Source of the DNA: Gnetum montanum
Lineage: Eukaryota; Streptophyta; Gnetopsida; Gnetales; Gnetaceae
Reading direction: 5' to 3'
NCBI GenBank assembly: GCA_015680685.1
Contig: MNCI01008062.1
Location: 479,693 to 521,462, forward strand
Length of the DNA: 41,770 bases
Part shown: positions 22,660 to 34,060 of the stretch, in pieces
Layout of the letters: every line of letters starts with the position of its first letter
Numbering within the stretch: position 1 is the stretch's first letter
Notes under the pieces: model-generated
What the model was told of the DNA's origin: nothing
Seen by the model: the letters and a program-made list of their open reading frames with translations, nothing else
Databases searched by the model: none
Translations under genes and position numbers: made by a program

Positions 22660-25560
22660 ATGCCTTCGATCGCTCATCAATTTATGTGTTTCTTTCTTAC
22701 AATCTCCCTTCAATCACACAAAATGATTCCAGCAACCACTACCATTTCCACCTCGAACCTTGAGGTTCCTTTCTCGGTTCAAAACACCATAGATGCCGAG
22801 CGACTGCCTAGCCCAGTGTTGGTGCCATGCCAATCTCTTAGGCTCTAACACCTATCACCTGAGCGCTTGGAATAATACATAGAGTGCTATGACTTCCTCT
22901 ATGAAAAGGTCCAAGCGAATATACTCTTGGATTACCAGGAACTCGAAGCTAAATGCAACTTCAAGTTTCTCCATTGGAATAGGAGGGAATTTATCCCTTC
23001 TCCTGATGTCATCATCCCGTTGACTGAAACATATCAATGGGTCTTAAACCAACTGATACGAGTGACTAGGTCCAAGGAATAGGATACGGTATCCCAATAC
23101 AATGAGGCATTCTAGGATGAATAGGAAGATCTAGACTCCCACTCTAAAGGTGATGGACAGATCTATGCTACAACCATCCTTTCTGCAACTGTCTTTCAAT
23201 AAAACCTACTTTTCTCATCTACCCCCTTCACGATTACTACGACCTTGTCACAACCAACACCTATGTCAATCATAGGTAGCCATCCTGTACCTTCTATGTA
23301 CCAACAGGGTGGCCCTTTAGCTTCGTTCTCAATTGCCCTTCCTTCTCAATCTGCCTCGGTAGCATACCCAATGTCAATCATAGCTACATTGCCATACGTT
23401 CACACTTTGCCCACGTCTCAATCAAACGTAAGCTTCACCTCTAGTCCCTCATTTGCACCTATCCCACCACCAATGGCTAACCCAATCTTGACCGTGTGGT
23501 GGGCACCAACCCTATCCTTACCCATGGCACAACCCCCTCAGGTATCATACTACGCATAGCCCCAAGCACACCAGCTCCTACACATAGTACAACCTAGTGT
23601 AAGGCTATGGGCTACCCCACCAAGCAGGCAACCTATCAACCCCACAGCCCCACCAATGGCTACTGCAGCAACAGCACAACCCACTAGATGATGGATGGCC
23701 CAAATGATACCATTCACAAGAGTGACACCAACAGTGGCCCCCATGGGCCAAGCCACTACCTCTACAACGCAACCCCCATCAGCGCAAATGGCAGCTACTT
23801 AACTAGCCCCCTAACCATCTGCAACGTCACCGGGTCTGGATCAAGCTTTTTAACTTATCCAAACCCTCACTGAGGAAATTAAATGTCTCAAAGCCATCGG
23901 TTCTGACACAGTGTAGGTCATGGATTTCTATGATGACGATCCCATCAGCCTAGCCATCCCCATGTTCACGTTGCCCCTTTGGATGCAACTCCCCTAATTC
24001 ACAAAATACAATGGGGAGGACGATCCCAACGCATATTTAGTAACATTCAAATATGAATCTTTTTTTTTTTGCAACAATGGCCACACACTATCATCTATGT
24101 CTTTACCATGTCTCTGATGTGCAAAGCTCTAGACTAGTACTGCACACTTTCATGTGCCCCCATCTCAACTTTGGAGGAGCTAATGAGCTAGTTCATGACC
24201 CGCTTCAAGTATAACTTGAAACCAAAGATCATGTTGGATCAGTTGATGAGCGTCAAGCAAGACCTACTGGATTTTTTCAAAAAGATTCATACCATGGTGG
24301 AGTGCCATGTTGAATGAGATTCGTGAGCCTATCACGAAGGCCCATTTGTTGGTTATCTTCAAGGGGGCAGTAAATGACTTCATTAAGTCAAAACTATACT
24401 ACCTAGCCCCATGCTCTCTTAGTCAAGCTTTCGCTTAGACTAAAAGCATCCAAGATGCGGCCAAAGCTAGTAAAGACTTGGCCTATGTTGCAAAAACACA
24501 TATATCAAAAAGGACAAGGAGAAGGGCAAGGCCGCAACAGCTACGGTGGTCGTTGTGGCAAACGAGGCCAAACCCAACAACAGTAACAATAAAAAGGTGG
24601 TTGCAGCAACAACATCTGGATCAAGTAACACCTTTCAGCCTTCAACATTAGCACCAGAGGCATCAACCTAGCCTAAACCTAACTTTGAGCACAAGGATTG
24701 CTCCAAGTACACTCCTTTACCCGTCAAGCCTTCAGAACTCCTAAAGCAATTGTTGGGGGCTAGGTATATTCAGCACAAGCAGATGTCAGAGGAGGTGATT
24801 AAGCATCATAAGTGCTATTGCAAACTTCTTAGGAACCCCTCCTTGGCCACGCCCAATGAGCCGCAAGCTCCTAAGAATTTCAAACTGGAACGGTTCTGTG
24901 ATTACCATCAACTGTGCGGTCATGAAACGGACTACTACCTAGCATTGAAAGATGACATTCAATGCATGATCGGTCAAGGAAAACTTTTCCTGGATGAAAG
25001 TAGTCCTATCTGCCATGAAAAGCAATCCATGCATGTTTACAAGGACCCCTTCAATGCCAACAACGTGGGGTATATCATCAACACGATTGGCATTGACAGT
25101 AACCTAGAACCACCATAGCAATTGTTCGTGGTGCGTGTGCCTCAACGTAGCATGAAGACACCAACAACAACAAAAACGACGTCACAATAATCATTCATGC
25201 TTAAAGTTCCCACTTAGATATCCGCTCCTGCACCTTTCGTGCTCAAAGCCACACTATCGCCCGTGCCAACACCATAGGCACCATTTTTCATTAAGGTGCC
25301 AAAACATTCAAGTGCCTCTAACACACAACGCCAAGCAACTAAAATAGCCCCACAGCCCCCTCGTTCAAAAAAATAGGAATAGCATTTTGTGGACAAGATG
25401 GCCAAGGAAAGCATCACTTTAGGTCCTCCCAAGCCTACCCCCTTTTCCTCAGTGCCTGCGGTCCCCTCATCATCAACAACTGACAATGTCGCATAGAAGC
25501 AATCATCACCGTCTCATCCAAGAAAGCAAAATCCTCAACCTGAAGCTCCCCCTCCTTAGA
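22660..25560 (+). pseudogene. gag: Element C gag (degraded)
   Basis: The ATG at 22,660 is in frame with coding sequence up to about 24,060, where a run of eleven T shifts the frame. From about 24,750 the reading continues in the frame shared with protease. The N-terminal third is helical and charged, followed by a Pro/Ala/Met-rich linker (23,250-23,850). The gag core starts FTKYNGEDDPNAYLVTFKYE at about 23,998. A zinc-knuckle-like CDYHQLCGHETDYY lies at about 24,895, its last Cys changed to Tyr. The linker toward protease at 25,120-25,510 has stops that are nearly all TAG. The role would be particle assembly and RNA packaging. Confidence 0.7.
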
Positions 25561-25676
25561 AGATCCATCTCCTAGGACAAATGGAGGAGGAGAAGAGTAA
25601 CAAGCAAGATGGCAGGTAGATCTGTTCAACGCCTTTACACAAGTCAAGCAGGCTCTGAAACAAAAAAAACACAACC

Positions 25677-26414
25677 TTGAGCCTGTATGACTTGGTAATG
25701 ACTTCTACTATGCATCGCAAGGCCATGGTTCGCATGTTAACATACATATCGATCAACAAAAATATATTGGTAGAGGAGAAAGTGATTCACATTGTTATGC
25801 TTCCCTCCATAGCCAAGGAACCATGGCCATCTCAGTTAATGTTCCATGATGAGTCCATTAAGGATGACCCTGAAAAGGGTCAGGTGACAACAACACCCAT
25901 GTTCATCACAATTCGAGTTGGTCAGTGCAAGATCTGAAGGGTACATGTTGATGACAGGGCTACTACTAATGTCATCCCCTTTTCCATAGTGGACAAATTG
26001 GGCTTGGTCGATCAAATCAAGCCCACGACAACATCTTTTCTAAAATCATTTAACGAGGCACATGTGTAGGTAAAAGGAACTGTGTGCATCGACTTTGTAG
26101 CAGGGGACCAATTTCGCATAAGTGCAATATTCATAGTGGTAGAAGAAATGCCTAGCTTCAACCTAATCCTAGGAAGATCGTGGTTAGCCTAATTGAGGAT
26201 TGTTTCCTCTACAATACACCAAGAGATTCATTTGCCCTATGCGGGAGAGGAAGTGATAATTCATGGCGATGAGGAATGGAGCAAGGATCAAAGATTGAAA
26301 CCTCTAAAGACTGAATCCCCGTTCAAACTAAAGTTCCTGAGAAAGTTGAAACCAATTCGAATGAAGCAACAACATGGGCTGAGCTACCCTTTTAGGTACT
26401 CGACAATGACATAA
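25677..26414 (+). pseudogene. Element C aspartic protease (degraded)
   Basis: Tat-type retropepsin blocks appear in one frame: TPMFITIRVG, then VDDRATTNVIPF where families have a VDGGAS-type active site (Asp kept, the following Gly pair lost), then FRISAIFIVVEEMPSFNLIL, LGRSWLA and LRIVSSTIHQEIHLPY. Stops are TGA at 25,936 and TAG at about 26,068 and 26,189. The frame closes at TAA 26,412-26,414, after which coding similarity ends and the 6 kb interruption begins. Normally the polyprotein would continue into RT. Confidence 0.7.
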
Positions 26415-26654
26415 CAGAGTACCATAATAAGGCCCCTCGATCATACGCATCACCAAGCCCACAATGTTTTAGGAAGCAACTACAAGAATGATCGTTGCCT
26501 GCGTTAGCGTAACTACTTTACTACTTCCACCATGATTACTGCTTGCATCAACGATACATCCACTGGTCACATTTCTTTGCTCTATATTCATTTTTTACGC
26601 TAGCGTCTTCCTCATTGTTTACATTGTCCACATTACATCGATTGTCTGCATCAC

Positions 26655-26812
26655 ATCATGGCCTACTAAGGCCTAAAACTAGAAAAAAATTATTATTATC
26701 ACCCTACGATGGCCCAAAATGGCCTTAAACTACTACTATGGCCTGCTAAGGCCTAAAACTGGCAATTTTTTGTTTCATCACCCTATGATGGCCCAAAATG
26801 GCCTAAAACTAA
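26655..26812 (+). repeat. Tandem-repeat block 1 (four units)
   Basis: There are four units of the pattern ATGGCCTGCTAAGGCCTAAAACT or ATGGCCCAAAATGGCCTAAAACT. The core (CTGCTAAGRCCTWAAACTRGCAATT) is shared with the blocks at 31,883, 35,810 and, inverted, 39,811. The block lies 240 bases past the protease end and 170 bases past the stop codon of the antisense gene. Confidence 0.75.
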
Positions 26813-26982
26813 GATGAGAAGCTCCCAAGGAGCTTAAAAAGACAAAAAATAAAAAAAATACAACACATTGGCCAAAATGAAATAAATATCTTCACATTAT
26901 ATTCTTCATTTAATATCAACCAATAATGTTTACAAAAAGTTTTGTAAATTCAAAGACAAGAATAAAATTCCCTGCTGCTACG

Positions 26983-29900
26983 CTATGAGTCCTCGCCTGC
27001 ATCACCATTCCCTGCTTCATTGGGTCTGGTGTTTTTATTTAGATCATGTGCAACAAAAGGAATAAAACAATCAATTAAAGCTACAACAAAGGCTGTTATA
27101 AAATAAACTATGACACCACGAAAGGTAACTAACCTGAGAAACTACAGGATCTCCTCCTCAGTGATGTTGGCCAAATTCTTATCTCCTAAATCAACACTTA
27201 CTACAACCTTCTCCTTTTCTATAGCTATCCATCTGGGTGGCCTTGGAGAAAAGGTGGCAGTGGTGGTCTCACTTGCAAGTAGGGTCATCTCCCTTTCAGG
27301 AGATTCACTAATTGTCACCTGTTGCATGAACCTGTCATAAGCCCTTGAAGCACCAATAATGTTAAGGAATAGCTCATGGGTATGCAACTTGACCGAAGCA
27401 TCCCGATATTGTTTATGGTAAGTAGCACATTCTATTTTATACATATGTTTGTGATTCTTCTGTGCTTGCCCCCACTCGTAAACCTTAGCGCTATAATCCT
27501 TCTAGTCTTGGTTCTTCTAGGCTAGAAGGTCCATTTGCATGCATTGTTCTATTATTTCATGTGTAGCTTCATTTTTTCATCGTAAGGCTATCCAATATCT
27601 TGCGTAGTTGATGATGGTTGTACGCTAACTACCATTGTGAGTGTCTCGGGCCAATAGGAATTCATTCCTAGATTGGAGATCCCTCACCTCAGTAGTTAGG
27701 TTCACCTTCTCCTTCTCAAGTTTTTGCACCAGTTTCCAAAGGTCTTCGTTCACACGCTTTCACTTCGACAGAGAGCGTGCCGAGTACATCACACATTTAC
27801 TTGCCTCATCGTATATGTGACGAGGTACTTCAGTCACCTCTGGTGGAAACTCAGGAATGGCATTGACCTCAACTACCTTCTTGGGATCCCACTTGAGGTG
27901 AGAGGCTGCCAACAGCACATGGAAGGGCATTAGTCACAGTGACATAGTGAAATTGTAACAATGTAGAAATCCTAGCGTAGCAACTTTAACTTACCAATCT
28001 CCAGATCGATCTTCCTTAGACGATCGATCATGTCATCGATCACCCCCTCCATAAAAGTGAATTTTTCAGGGGTCTCAATCCATGGTCAAAGATGGATCAA
28101 AGAAGGGCTAGGAGTGTCAACATTGGTGTCTACTGCATAGTAAAATGTGTTAGCCATAGTGGAGAGTACTATAACAAAGTTGATGAACAACGTAAATGAA
28201 AGTGTAAAGCTCCTACCCAGCAAAACCTTAGGGGTGATAGCAGGTTGATTGCCCATTGCCACACTATCAAAAAAGTGGTCAAACTCACCAGTGTCAAAAT
28301 GGATCCCCTCTCTGTCTAGCAGACCCAACAACATAGCAGTGTCCTCAACACTCATATGCCCCTCTAGTACTGAACCACACTCTGCAAAAGGATCATCAGC
28401 AGGGACCTCTTCCTCACTAGAAGGGACCTCTTCCTCATTGACAGGGGTCTCTTCTTCATCGGTCGGGGCCTCTTCATCTTCACTTATCACCCCTGTTCCA
28501 GGGACCAGAACCTCTTCCTCCCCTTCTTCCTCTTCTTCCTCAACTAATAAAACATAATTACAGTAAGTGAGATACATCAAATTGAAACAGACGTTATGTT
28601 GTGCAACGCTATCTAGCGTAGCATAGTGTAGCAAGAATTAACCAAATAGTCAAACATATTTACCAATTGGGGGCTGCACTCTGCGAATTTTGAGTCATAG
28701 CTTCTTCCCCCTCTCTTCATTTGTACAAGGAGGCTCTTCAGCAGGACAAGATTTCTTACATTAACACTTAGTATTCACTATTTCTGCAATGAGGCGTGCT
28801 CCCCTTGACATGCTACCTATGTTAATGGGGGGTGCCTCTCCTATGCTATCCTGGGCATGAAAGGGGCATGCCACTCGATCCCTTGTTTTTATTGAAAGAA
28901 ATTCCCCAATAGCCTCTAGGAGATCTTGGGATCGTGTGGTATGGAAGACATGGCAAATCCATGGCTTTGATATCTGGCTATGATCTTGCTGTACCCAAAT
29001 GCCATTTTCATGAACCACTAGGAACTCCGCAAAGCACCGTAAGCAAGCTATAAAAAAGACGTAATGTATGTTGAAACAGACTCAAGCTTCTTACGAAGCT
29101 TAACTATTTTAGTGTGCAAGCCTTTCAAAAGGTACTGAGCCTAGTTGTAATAGGTCCCTTCCTCCATAACCTCCCTCATTATCCGAGCCTACTCCACCCC
29201 AAGGATGTGCCCTTGGGAGAGTAGCTTGTGGAAGGCACAGGCACGGAAGATAGGGTAAATCCTTTTGGCCACCGCTAGCTTGACCTTGTGAATGTAAATT
29301 CCCTTTCGGTCCTTACTTGTCCCTAGCCACTCCTCGATGTCCCCCTGATGGTTTGCATCTTTCTTAGAATTTTCTCCTATAGGGAGACCATCAGAAGGAA
29401 CACCGAAAAGATTCACAAAATGTTGGTCATCAATTTCGAATACCACCTACACACCGTGAACACGTGTATGGAAGCGATCAACCTTCTCAATGAAGGAATC
29501 AGCTAGGGAAAGCATTTCGACAACCGGAACATTCGAGTTTATAGCCAAAATCAAGTCCATGAGCCCAGCCTCCTAAAGGTTATGGAAAATGGTGGCTAGG
29601 GTCCCATTACAGAGCCAATGCTGAGTCTCCTTCACCTCTCCATACTTGAGGAAGAGGTTGGTTTCGTTATGCCCAGAGGTGATCACAGTGACCTCTTGGG
29701 ATTCTGTCACCACTATAACAATTTGTAAAAAAAAAAGAAAAAGTTAGTAAAAATAAACAAAAAACAAAAAAATCATGAAAAAACATCATCACTCAAACAC
29801 ATAACAACAAATCCACGATTTAGCGTACCAAGTTTAAATGGTGTAGGAAATGGTGGGAGTTCCACTAGCACGTCTTTAATGGTAAGTGGTCTGAGGGATG

Positions 29901-31597
29901 TCCACTCCCCATCCAACCAACCAGCCTCCTTAAAATTTTCATAAAATTTGAAATACCAAGTTGGGTAGGTTTCAAACTCAAGCCCGAGTTTTCCTATTAC
30001 ATCGACTTGCACATTCTCAGTAGAGGAGAACTCCTGCAAGGTCATCTATGCCAACGCCAAGGTATTAGTGTCAACATGAAGATCATTTCCATTAATATAA
30101 AACCTGGCAGTACACAAAAATATAGTTAACATCTCTGTCTAGCATAACATGGATTATACAACATATTAAGATACCTCCACAAAACTCACCCGTCGGCATA
30201 GTAAATGATCCTAGGTGGGTTCTAAAAATAAGTGCCCTTGTGATGGGCAACGTATAACATGTTATATAAGTAATAGTATTTGTACTCAGGAATGTCCCAG
30301 ATCCAACTTAAGCACCTCAAGCCTCTTAGGCACTGGTTGGAACCTTCTATGCCTTCGCCTTCGATCGCTTCATCAATCATGAATTTCAGAATACTTCAAT
30401 TTTCCCCAGGCAATAATGTTTCTGTAATTACGGCTAACGTCTCAGCTAATAAGTGTGACCATACGATCACACTAAAATGGTGAAGGAGGAACTGTAAGAA
30501 GTCTCATGCACCCTCCCAAAACTAGACCACTTGCTACCCCACATGTGCATGGGGAGGAGGGACATTGGCCACTGGTTCACTGAGATAGCACAAGACTCCT
30601 ACAAGTTCAAGGATAATCAAGATAGGTTTAAACATGACCCTGCATGACAAAGCATCAAGCATTAGCATTGTGTTCAAGTGAGGTTTACACATAGCGTAGC
30701 GTGACCATTTGTTTATAAGTAGTGTAGCGTAACCCTCTATTTACATGTATCATAGCATGATCTTCCGACTACGAATCCCCTTTTTAGCATGAACCAAGGA
30801 GTCTACCAATGAACAAAGGTAAACATTGTATGCAACATACTAAAAAGGGTTTGGAGTAGCAAAGCGTAATGATTAAGTCCAGCGTAATGTATAACAAGTA
30901 GAGCACTATAGCCAACTTCATGGCATAGAAAACTTGGTAGAATAGCGAATTTAACAATGTAGCAGCACTACAAGTTTGACAACATAGCAACATGACAGAC
31001 TGCCAACATATCAACCTAAGGGCCTCATAGCATAAGCAAAGTAGCGTAACAACGACAACCTTATAGTCTAACCGTGCAGATGAGAGAGAATCCACAATGC
31101 CCTGCCACCTAAACCCTACCTTACCACATGAAATGGCTCATGCTACACTACGCTAAACATGCATCACACTGCCATAAAAAAATTTTGCAAATAACTAAAC
31201 CCCTCCAAAGGTGGTACGTTACGCCAAGCATGCACTACGCTGCCCAGAACTGCCCAAACCCCCATGATAAAGTAGTTACCATTCTTAATAATGGCGTCTA
31301 GGTTGATACTGCATGCAGCCATATCGTAGCATCCGTATAGCTACTACTATGGCCAACTAGTAACAACAAAGGCGTAGTGGCCAAAACAGTAGCAATAGAT
31401 GCAAACTCCACCACAATAACGACAACAGTAATCTAACCGTATTTATCTAAAGAAAATAAGGATAGCATAGCGACTTACCGAGCTAATGGAGCCTCTTATC
31501 GCACTTCAACATGCACCTTGGATAGGCGTTCCAAAGTGTCCTTCACCTCGTCTACCTTGGCAAGCCCTCTATGTTTGTGTTCGTCTTTTGGTGCCAT
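26983..31597 (-). pseudogene. Nine-exon antisense gene inside element C, nonsense-ridden
   Basis: Exons on the minus strand: 31597-31479, 30639-30190, 30103-29829, 29712-29095, 29047-28664, 28543-28217, 28132-27995, 27905-27134, 27025-26983. All eight introns (839, 86, 116, 47, 120, 84, 89, 108 nt) run GT to AG, most with GTAAGT-like donors, and the splice phase matches every time. Exons total 3126 nt, exactly 1041 codons plus TAG. The start context AAGACAATGGC is strong. Twenty premature stops (12 TAG, 6 TGA, 2 TAA) but no frameshift. Exon 4 holds FEIDDQHFVNLFGVPSDGLP (about residue 371), resembling plant-mobile-domain-type proteins. Exon 6 is a Glu-rich acidic run, exon 8 charged and probably coiled-coil. 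Function unknown. An alternative acceptor at 29,018 would lengthen the 47-nt intron to 77 nt in the same frame. Confidence 0.85.
28601..28632. repeat. Hairpin-type GCTA...TAGCGTAGC unit in intron 5
   Basis: Inside intron 5 of the antisense gene a single unit reads GCAACGCTATCTAGCGTAGC and continues to ATAGTGTAGC. It has the same build as the five U3 units of the C LTR. Weaker copies with AGCGTAGCGTGAC and AGTGTAGCGTAAC lie in intron 1 at about 30,690-30,735, and GCTACGCTATGAG overlaps the stop region of exon 9. Confidence 0.6.
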
Positions 31598-31725
31598 TGT
31601 CTTGCTTGGGAATTGTCTCTACCAACTGCTAGGCTACACCTATTGCACTCTCTCTCTTCGATCACACTATGATTTAGGTGTGAGCTTTGACAATGAAAAT
31701 GACAAGTTTACCAAGGGTTAAACCC

Positions 31726-31735
31726 CTATTTATAG
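31726..31735 (-). promoter_or_regulatory. TATA box of the antisense gene
   Basis: The minus strand reads CTATAAATAG within GGCTATAAATAGGGG. Transcription would start near 31,700, leaving a 5' leader of about 100 bases with a GAGAGAGAG run before the ATG at 31,597. It lies between the antisense gene and tandem-repeat block 2, which is therefore in upstream-promoter position. The box sits 600 bases from the sense-strand splice acceptor. Confidence 0.7.
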
Positions 31736-31882
31736 CCGACGCGGTAAAACACTTGCCACTTTCATGTTCCAATTAACACGGGACACCCCCTATAGCATAG
31801 CGATTATCTATAGCATAACAGGTTGACCCACTGAAAATTTTTTCCCATCTTGTCACTTTATCTTTACAATACCTACCTCATC

Positions 31883-32200
31883 ATGGTCTGCAAAGACCTT
31901 AAACTAGCAATCTTAACTTTCAATTCTACCTAGTAACAGTCTGCAAAGACCTTAAACTAGCAATTCTGACCCACGATTCAACCTGGCAACGCTCCGCTAA
32001 GACCTTAAACTAGCGATTCTGATTTACGTGGGATACTAACCTATAGTGTAGCTTAATGACCGTCCGCTACAACCTTAAATTGGCAAAGTTAACGCCCCTT
32101 GCATTTTCAAACCCATTAACAGTCTGCTAAGACCTTAAACTGGCAATTCTGATGTACAGGTTGTGCATGATTACGGTCCACTAAGACTTTAAACTGACAA
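31883..32200 (+). repeat. Tandem-repeat block 2 (six units)
   Basis: Six units, 45-65 bases apart, share GTCTGCTAAGACCTTAAACT followed by RGCAATTCT. The family is the same as block 1 and the 3' block at 35,810. The block stands between the antisense promoter and the RT exon of element C. Confidence 0.8.
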
Positions 32201-32302
32201 ATTGCAAACTTTGTGTAGTAGTTGACAATTATTTCATGTTGCATTATTGCTTTACATGCATTCATTACATGTTGTTGCTACAGAGAGGTATCACTTGACT
32301 TG

Positions 32303-32324
32303 GTCTTTTTTCTTATTGTGGCAG
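32303..32324 (+). other. 3' splice site before the RT region of element C
   Basis: TCTTTTTTCTTATTGTGGCAG followed by G is a strong plant acceptor with a long pyrimidine run. The exon after it is in frame with RT. Ogre elements are known to splice out an intron between protease and RT, and this fits that place. The matching donor is not settled: AG|GTACTC at 26,395 is possible but its phase does not match, so indels or another donor must be involved. Confidence 0.55.
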
Positions 32325-34060
32325 GTTTAACAAAAATGGCTATGCATGGTGATCTTCATTCACTTTTAACCCTGACAGGTCCTCATGGCAAGCTCACAAG
32401 ACACCTAAACTTAAAATCAATAGACTAGGAATCATCTATTGACAACACCGTAGCATCCTTGGAAACATCCCTAGATTGGCCCGAACATCTGGTCCAAGCC
32501 TTAGACTTAGCGGTCGGGGATGTGACTGAGAACCCTCTCATTGAAACACTTGTAACTACATCCAGGGGGAAAATGAAGACATTAAAAGTTAGCTCTCTCC
32601 TAGATCCACAAATGAAAAAGAACATATCTAGGGTTTTCCAAGACAATGTTAAAGTGTTTGCATGGTCCTACGAAGACATGCTAGGCTTAGACCCATGACT
32701 CATACAACATAACATTGTCTTAGACCTGCGTGTCAAGGCAGTCACGCAAAAGGCTCAAAAAATCAAATTGGAAATCACACTAGCTTTATGTGATGAAATC
32801 ACTAAGCTGTATCAAGCTGGTTTCATTCGTGCGATCGATTACTCAAAGTGGGTGTCTAACATTGTTGTGGTTTCTAAGAAAACAGGAGGTATACGAATTT
32901 GTATAGACTTTTGAGATTTGAACAAAGCAACAATTAAAGATGACTTCCCATTACCTAGTTTTGATCAACTTATTAACACTATGGCTGGTCATGTCTTACT
33001 ATCCTTTATGGATGGGTTCTCAGGTTACAACCAGATTTGCATCAACCCATAGCATTAGTTAACAACTACTTTCATGACCCCTTGGGGAAACTTTTGTTAC
33101 ACCATGATGCCTTTTGGGCTCAAAAATGCTAGAGAAACCTATCAACGAGCCATGACATACATTTTTAGTGACTACTCTTGGAGAGACTAAATGATTACGT
33201 GGATGACATAGTAGTCAAGTCTAAGGGAGCTATTGATCATCCCAACGATCTAGATGTAGTCCTCAAACGTTATCACAGGCATGACTTATGTCTCAACCTA
33301 AGGAAATGTGTTTTCAGAGTCAAAACCGGATACATGCTAGGGTTTGTAGTATCGGAGGTAGGGATACAAGTGGATCCCGACAAGGTAAGGGCCATCATCA
33401 ACTTAGCACCACCTATGAACCTTAAAGAGCTACGCAGGTTGCAAGGTAGAGTACAATTCATCTGGAGGTTTATCGTGAGGTTGACCGATAAGTTACACCC
33501 CATGCAACACTTGTTAAAGAAGGGGGTCAACTTCGAGTGGATAGAACAATGTCAACAAGCCTTTGATAACCTAAAGAAAGAACTTTTGCACCTACCAATT
33601 GTTTACCCACCACAGAGGGATAAGCCTTTCTACATCTACCTTGCCACTTCGGACACATCTATTGTAGCATTGTTATGTCAAAAGAAAGATGACGGCTCTG
33701 AAATCCCGGTTTATTACTTGAGCCATGTGCTAATAGCTTATGAGGCAAAGTATAATGAAGTAGAAAGAAATTGTCTCACTCTAGTATTCATGCTAAAAAA
33801 GTGGAAACATTACCTATTTCGTAGCAAGGTTGACATCATATGCAAGAGCAACATACTTCGGGCTATCACAACAAACATGTACGAGAGCAACAGAATAGCC
33901 CAATGGAAGGCTATAACAGTAGAATTTGATTTGCATTATGTTGTCCAATCATTGAAAAAGGGACAAGAAATAGCTACACAACTCACAACCTCACCCATTG
34001 ATGATCAGGCAATAATAGAGCCCAAATTCCCTGACGAACACATCAATAGCCTAAGCCCTG
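32325..34060 (+). pseudogene. pol: Element C reverse transcriptase and Ty3-type RNase H
   Basis: The pre-RT linker ends FAWSYEDMLGLDP at about 32,655. RT blocks follow in order: AGFIRAIDYSKWVSNIVVVS, ICIDF.DLNKATIKDDFPLP, FMDGFSGYNQIC, MPFGLKNA, then the catalytic YVDD at 33,196 and LGFVVSEVGIQVDPDK. A one-base frameshift lies just before YVDD at about 33,170. RNase H starts FYIYLATSDTSIVALL at about 33,630 (first Asp not readable in the block) and ends near 33,990. Stops before the shift are TAG, TGA, TGA, TAG and TAG; after it 311 codons are open. Confidence 0.85.

Noticed and set aside
25214-25759. Overlapping minus-strand ORFs within element C gag-protease linker
   Set aside because: The plus strand carries the coding frame with TAG-type stops here; the minus frames are shadows.
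26395-26397. AG|GTACTC as the splice donor for the pro-RT intron
   Set aside because: Its phase does not match the acceptor at 32,324 in the RT frame, so it is kept only as a possibility and not annotated.
28249-28557. Plus-strand ORF rich in Ser and Thr
   Set aside because: It is the complement of the Glu-rich exon 6 of the antisense gene; the Ser run is what GAA/GAG codons give on the other strand.
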